Below, piece after piece: positions 58,572 through 64,000 of a stretch of DNA of 64,000 bases. The translations under genes were made by a program, and so were the position numbers. This DNA is from Chlorops oryzae. Lineage: Eukaryota; Arthropoda; Insecta; Diptera; Chloropidae. Under the pieces are notes generated by a model. That model had not been told where the DNA came from. It did not search any database and saw only the letters and a program-made list of their open reading frames with translations. The stretch covers positions 44,168,793-44,232,792 of the forward strand of contig CM035808.1 of NCBI GenBank assembly GCA_020466095.1, written 5' to 3'. How positions within the stretch are numbered: the stretch's first letter is position 1; the number at the start of each line of letters is the position of its first letter.

Positions 58572-61500
58572 TTAAATAATTCTCAACCACAAATAGTATT
58601 TTTTCTCTGTGTGCTCTCTCTCTCTCAAAATCGAGATTTTTCTCTATATCTTCGTAGATACAATATTAATGTCATGCAATTACTCAAAATATGAATGAGT
58701 GCGCATACATATGACTTCCGTTTCCGGCACTCGGCGCCACAATCGTAAACGATGACTCCTTACGATGGGTTTAGGCGGCACTCGCACTAGCTTTTGTCGT
58801 TTATACGGCTCGCAGTGAAATATTCTTTAAAATATCGAAATCATAATTCAATCCGTCTCGAAGGCATATGAACCACACACTCCGTAGTTGATGTTGAAGT
58901 TGATTGCGCTTTTAACTTGAGGGAAATGTTCTATTACGCAATTAGTCTGCAAAGTTTTCGTTTTTATTGCGCGAAAACTTCAACTTCATCTCAAGTTGAA
59001 TACAAAGTTAGTTGTGCAATGCTAGAGAGCATGAAGCGCGCTCGCTTGCTTGTGCAAGCAGTTTCCTATGTTAGAGACTAAAATAGCGAAAATTTAGTCA
59101 ATGGCATTGCAGAGATAAGAAGGCAAGTGAAGACGTGTTTAAAAGTTGATAGAAAATTTCCGCCGCAAGCCGTTGTGCGAAAACTGCAGTCAAGAGTCGA
59201 AATTTAAAACTTTTTTTTAAGGAATTATTACCGAAGAACTTAACGTGGCTACTAATCAGTTCAAGTTGAAAAGGGACTCTATTCTCTCCATTATAATCAT
59301 TATAGGACTTTGAAACCTTTAAACAAACAAATTTAATAAGAAGCAACTATCAGCCACACACGGCGTTATCCGGCATGTTGACTATGATAGTCGTTCTATA
59401 TATGCTGACTCTTCTGCGCATGCGCACGCGTTTTCCTTTTCAAGGCAATTAACTCACCTACAGAGGAAGCCCATGATGACGGAGCACAGTGCACACAAAG
59501 AAAGCAACATAAAAACTTGGCTCCCAGATGATCATAAAAACCTAACTTTTCAATTATACTTTGAACACAAGTGGGCGTGGCACACTACGGCAGTAGTAGT
59601 ATTTACTATCTGAAATAGGCAGGCACAACAGTTCATTTGCCAAACAACAACCACAACAACAATGCATAAAACTGTCAGATTTATGATCAACGCGACCAGA
59701 CCAACAACGTCGACAATAGCCTTTTCATTTTAAGCAGACAACAACGATTGGCCTCTTCTTCTCTTCTATGCCGTTTAAACGTTCCTTAAGCTTTGTCGTG
59801 CTGAGGCGAATTTTTTAAAAATAGTTTTTTTTTACTATAATTACCGGGCATTTAAGTTCACTTCACGACCAGGATAACGACATAATTCTGTCGTTTTATT
59901 CGCAAGTTAAGACTGTGAATGAGTTACGCGTGACATTTCGAACGGATGAAATGGATTCTGTGCTACCCTAGCACCTGCACCTGCTGATAATCGTGGGTTT
60001 CTTAATGAATTAAGAGGCTCTTAAGAGAGATCAGCTATTGCCATGTCGAGGAAGTCTCATGGTCAAGAGAGATGAGAGGAAGGCGAATGAATTGCTGAGA
60101 TAGAAAGTGATGACATACTGAAGAAATTTTTTCTTTGCACTATTCCTTGAATTAATATCAGAGTAAAAAAATACTCCAAAAGAGTCATTAAATTGAAAGC
60201 TTCCTTTGAAGACTCTCTGAGTTGTGAGATGTTCGCAATGCCACCCACTTACAGATTTTAATGCACGCAGATTGCTTTAAGAGCCCCAAGGCGTTACTTA
60301 TTTAATATCGAGAGCACACACACAAGTCAACATACATACATATCATATTGCTTAAGCTGTGTACCGACCGGCCGACCTTCCTACCAGGTTATTCATCTTC
60401 ACGCAATTACCTCCATTAACAAGAGGGAATTCCCGAATAACCTGAATGACTTGTTTGCTCAATTTTCACTGATGCTTTTGCATCTCCCTATGATATTAAC
60501 TCCTTCAACCCTCCTTCAGCCAACGAATTTTAATGTCATTGCCGTGACTGTCGCTGTTGCTGCCATTGCCGTTGGCAGTCGCCAGTCGTTAGTTTCACTT
60601 GAAGTCAGTAGATCCTCGAGGGCAAATATTTTTGTAATATTTGATTGTCTATGCATGGCTATATGACGGTGAGTGTATGCGTATGTGAACGCATGTGTCT
60701 CTACTCCCGTATGACAAGAATTAAGTCAAACAAACGCATTCGCAACTGTTTGTGTTGTCCTTTAGTATTCCGCAGACGTATGCGTAGTATGATGACGAGA
60801 CGCCTTATGTCCTTACGACACATCGTCTACGCATAAAGGGTTTTAATATAATTATGCGCTTCATGAAACGTCACAAAATAGCAAAAGCTAAAACGACGAC
60901 ATGACGAATCCCTTATCATTCACAGAATACAAAATCCCAAGTAAATCAAAGCGAAGGATACGGAGAACTTGAACCCGTATGCGTATGTGCTTGCGTTGCG
61001 GTCTCTGCTATCCTTCTCCTTCTTCAAATCCTTATTTCTCTTCTTCATTTTTATTATTATAATGCTTTGTTCAGAGCCTTAAAGTGTTTTAACATGACTC
61101 ACAATTGTGAAGAGTCCTTTGAGACCGATTTCAAACAAAGAAATAAGTACGTTGGGATTTTCGTACGGACGAAGGGAGAATTTGAATTTAGAACGCGTAC
61201 TTACAGTGTCATAAAGTTAAGTTTTTATTGTAATTTTAAGAAATTTGGGGTTTCTTTGGCATGTCCAGAACGAAGGATAAACCACAAATTTAGTCCTTAT
61301 TTATTTTTTATTCCAACTGCGAGCAATAGCCTCAGTGTACTTATTTTCATTCTCATATTTAAATCCACACATAACTTTCTAAATATCCTTGTTTTTCCTT
61401 CTTTTGAGAGTCCTACGCTAATGTCAATGGCAATTGACAATGGCGCCCTCTGTGCCAAAGAGACATAATCAAGTTCATACTAGAAAATTTTCAATTTTTT

Positions 61501-64000
61501 TATTTCTTTTATTTCTTTTCTACTTTTCCCTTTTTTTTCTTTCATCCGACTTTAACTCCTTCACCGTTGTAAACAACAAATGCTCAACTGACTCTAATGA
61601 TATGCGTTGTATTGTAACGAAACGTTTCTATGAAAGGCTAACGCGATTCCTTTTATAAACATTGGCGGCGCAGTAAATTTATTTCCTTAGTCTATTATGT
61701 GTATGCGTAGTAGTTCAAGTTGCCTTGTTTCCGCTTCGTTTTCCACGCTTTAAAGGACACACATACTCTTCTCTCAACTGCGTAGGATGCCTATAGTGTG
61801 GCTCGAATTTCCGGCGCCGCACCTCGTTATAAATAAATGTCGCTAAAGTGTGCCTATTATTTATGGAATAACATTTTACATGGAAGAGTTCTTCTTAGAG
61901 ATGGAAATGGAAAGAAACTTTGGAACAAAAATATTTATGAGCTTGGAAAGGATAACAGTTTGTTCACAAACCTTTTTCTGCTTTATTAATCATGTTGTGG
62001 TTTAACTTTTCCCTTTTTCAGGTATTTTTGAAGGAACTTCAGATCTCATTTCAAAAGAAACATACATAAAAAAAAAATTTTATTCAAATTTACTCCGACT
62101 ACGAACGTAGAAAACCACATCAAGATATTTCCGTTCCCATTCCCGTTCTGTAGTTTTTTATTTACGAAGAGGCAAGCAGTATCACCAAACGATTGACAAT
62201 TTAATTGCACCACAAAGTCAAGTTGGTAGCCATAAATTAAACACGCGCAGTCTTGAGAAGTGTCTTTATAAAGTCGAGCGAACGATGATTAGTACAAGAA
62301 ACTGTAATAGGAAAGCAAGTACAAGAAGCAAGGCAAGCCTGGCAACATGGCAACCAGACGACAAGTAGTCAAGATTCGCCTAACTTGAAATATTAATTAA
62401 AACTTTTAGTATGCATGACAAATTGTTTGTCGAGTCAACATAGCTCGATGGATTTTTTCTTCGTTTCATGCAGCCTACCGAGCCCAAAATATACGCTCTC
62501 TCTCGGTTCAGTTCCATTGCGGAGTCATGGTGTGCTAATAACTTCAACAAGTGATGCAAATGTCTTTGCGCTACCAGGTTGTGAACTTGCATTGATTGAT
62601 TCATTCAATGATTTTGTAGAGCGGAGTTTGGCTTCGGTCCGTTAACGTTGACGTTGTTGTTGTTGTTGTGCGCTGTGGGATTGACCAGTGTAAGCGGCAA
62701 TGACACGCAAAAGTTACAGAGGCAGAGAGGGAGAGCGATGAAGAAAAATTGCATGGAACTCTGTTAATCGTTAGAGCTAACCACGCCCAATTGCACTGTT
62801 GCAGACACACACACACAGAAAAAAAAAACAATGTTGCGAACGAAAACGCAAGAGACTCATCATTAGAAATGGTTTGTTTATTTTGCGCAGGCGCAACTCA
62901 TCAATTTTGTTGTTCGCGGTGCTTGTGCTTTTTTTCCTCTTCGTTTTTTTTTTTTGCGTGCAAAACGTGATTAAGTACGCAAGCGGAGCGTGCCGGTTGA
63001 AGTCCGTCGATCAACATCATCAACGTCTTATTAAGAAGCGGACTCCGTTTTACTTTGGCCAGGCAAGTGACTTTCCAAATTTATGAATAATGTCATAATT
63101 TTCGCAAGCACGGAAATGCAAGTTTGTTTTTGCAAGGAAACGCGCAGGTTGCACTGAACCGCTGAAGTCGTGATTCAATAATTACTTCATCACTTTTCCT
63201 ACCGCTTTTCACTCAGTTACATGAAATACTTTATTTGTCTTGAGGATTTTTTCTGAGAGTTAACGGCATGAAGAAATGGTTTTTGTTCGCGGAAGGATGT
63301 GCTTTCGACTAGATGAAAATTTTACTCGATTTAAAAATGTTGCAGAAATTTGTATTAATTATACAAGAATTTCTTGTTACCGAAAAAAAATTTGTGTTGA
63401 TCCAGTTATTTAAAACAGAAAAAATGTTGGCAACTTTCCTACAATTTATAGCGCAATGGAATAGACTCACGCACGCAACTATTCACAAAACTAGCCCAAG
63501 TGCATTGGCTGGAAATGATTACAAGGCATCCGCATTCGCTAAAGTTAAGCTTTACCCAGTGGTGCTAGTTATTAGATTAAAACAAGTGGCGGCATGAATT
63601 CAATTCATCAAAAAAATGAAAGAAGAAAAAAAAATAAAAAAACAAAGAAAGAACAGAGAAGAAAGTCAATGCACGTGGTGCTCTACCGTTCCATCGAATG
63701 GAAAAATACAAAGTTAGCCCATTGGAGTTATCGTAAATTGCGACGCATAATAATGCTCATCCATTTAGCCGATAGCTCGACTGCCTGCCTGCCTGCCTGC
63801 TATCCAGTGTAGATTGTATGTATCCGTTGGACATGACAGACGATCTTGTGCACCGCTAGCATAATTTGCAAGCGACAAGTAATCAACGTTGAAACCGTTA
63901 GAAAATATTGAATTGGAAAGTCTTGGAAATCGATCATTACGATCGGCGCGGTGCTGCTATGAATAGCAGCAAAAGTTTGTCCGGTAATAGCAGAAGCACC
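58572..64000. other. Gene-free stretch, 5.4 kb
   Basis: No coding exon, RNA gene or mobile element is recognised. It contains (GTT)n at about 62653-62668, T runs near 59820 and 62945, an A run at 62818-62829 and a (CTGC)n tract at about 63779-63800. The frames at 61067-61468 and 63313-63597 have no motif or splice support. Confidence 0.45.

Overview
The window looks like intronic and intergenic DNA from a higher dipteran (schizophoran fly) nuclear genome. It is AT-rich and full of A/T homopolymers, CAA/CAG runs and (GTCY)n tracts. Protein-coding sequence is very sparse, one gene has a short 61-bp intron, and many cut-and-paste DNA transposons and their deletion derivatives (MITEs) are present. 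A tephritid-like fly is my guess, but the sequence alone does not fix the genus.

Only two coding stretches are well supported. The first is a complete two-exon gene at 30664-31870 (+) for a 381-residue RIB43A/RIBC-family ciliary protein, which sits alone among repeats. The second is one minus-strand exon at 17617-17294. It starts with a signal peptide, is followed by a Q- and A/S/T-rich linker, and ends at CREGCLEK just before a consensus splice donor. It looks like the first coding exon of a long-intron gene for a secreted or surface protein whose other exons I could not find. If that gene reads leftwards, the first 17 kb would be its intron and the DNA to the right would be its upstream region. 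Neither gene is in an operon, and nothing links them functionally.

The rest is a layered transposon and repeat landscape. 0.9-1.5 kb is a TTCC/TTTC array. 5.3-6.1 kb holds inverted-repeat DNA with a tRNA-like box and a pogo-like MITE. 9.0-9.65 kb has a tRNA-like SINE candidate and hAT-like ends. 11.1-11.6 kb is a 276-bp direct duplication. 14.3-15.6 kb has two copies of one MITE, one of them split by another MITE. 21 kb has a LINE tail. 22.4-22.8 kb is an AACTT array. 23.1-24.9 kb is a hAT element with an intact 8-bp target duplication that contains a piggyBac-like MITE flanked by TTAA. 25.8-26.7 kb and 32.3-32.8 kb are two copies of a mini-me/DINE-1-like element. 29.6-30.2 kb is a cluster of three MITEs, one apparently nested. 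37.6-38.2 kb is a tandem array whose unit contains a tRNA-Lys primer-site-like motif. 40.4-41.5 kb is a diverged tandem region. 42.5-43.1 kb is a second pogo-like MITE of the 5.8-kb family. 46.5-48.1 kb is a short-period array interrupted by a dead mariner. 51.2-52.2 kb is a hAT element with a perfect 8-bp target duplication and a relic of the transposase C-terminus. 52.4 and 58.1 kb hold two piggyBac-like MITEs.

I see no new multi-gene system. The most informative content is the nested-transposon stratigraphy, the two hAT elements with clean target-site duplications, and the odd tandem arrays. All family names come from motifs read by eye; no database search was run.
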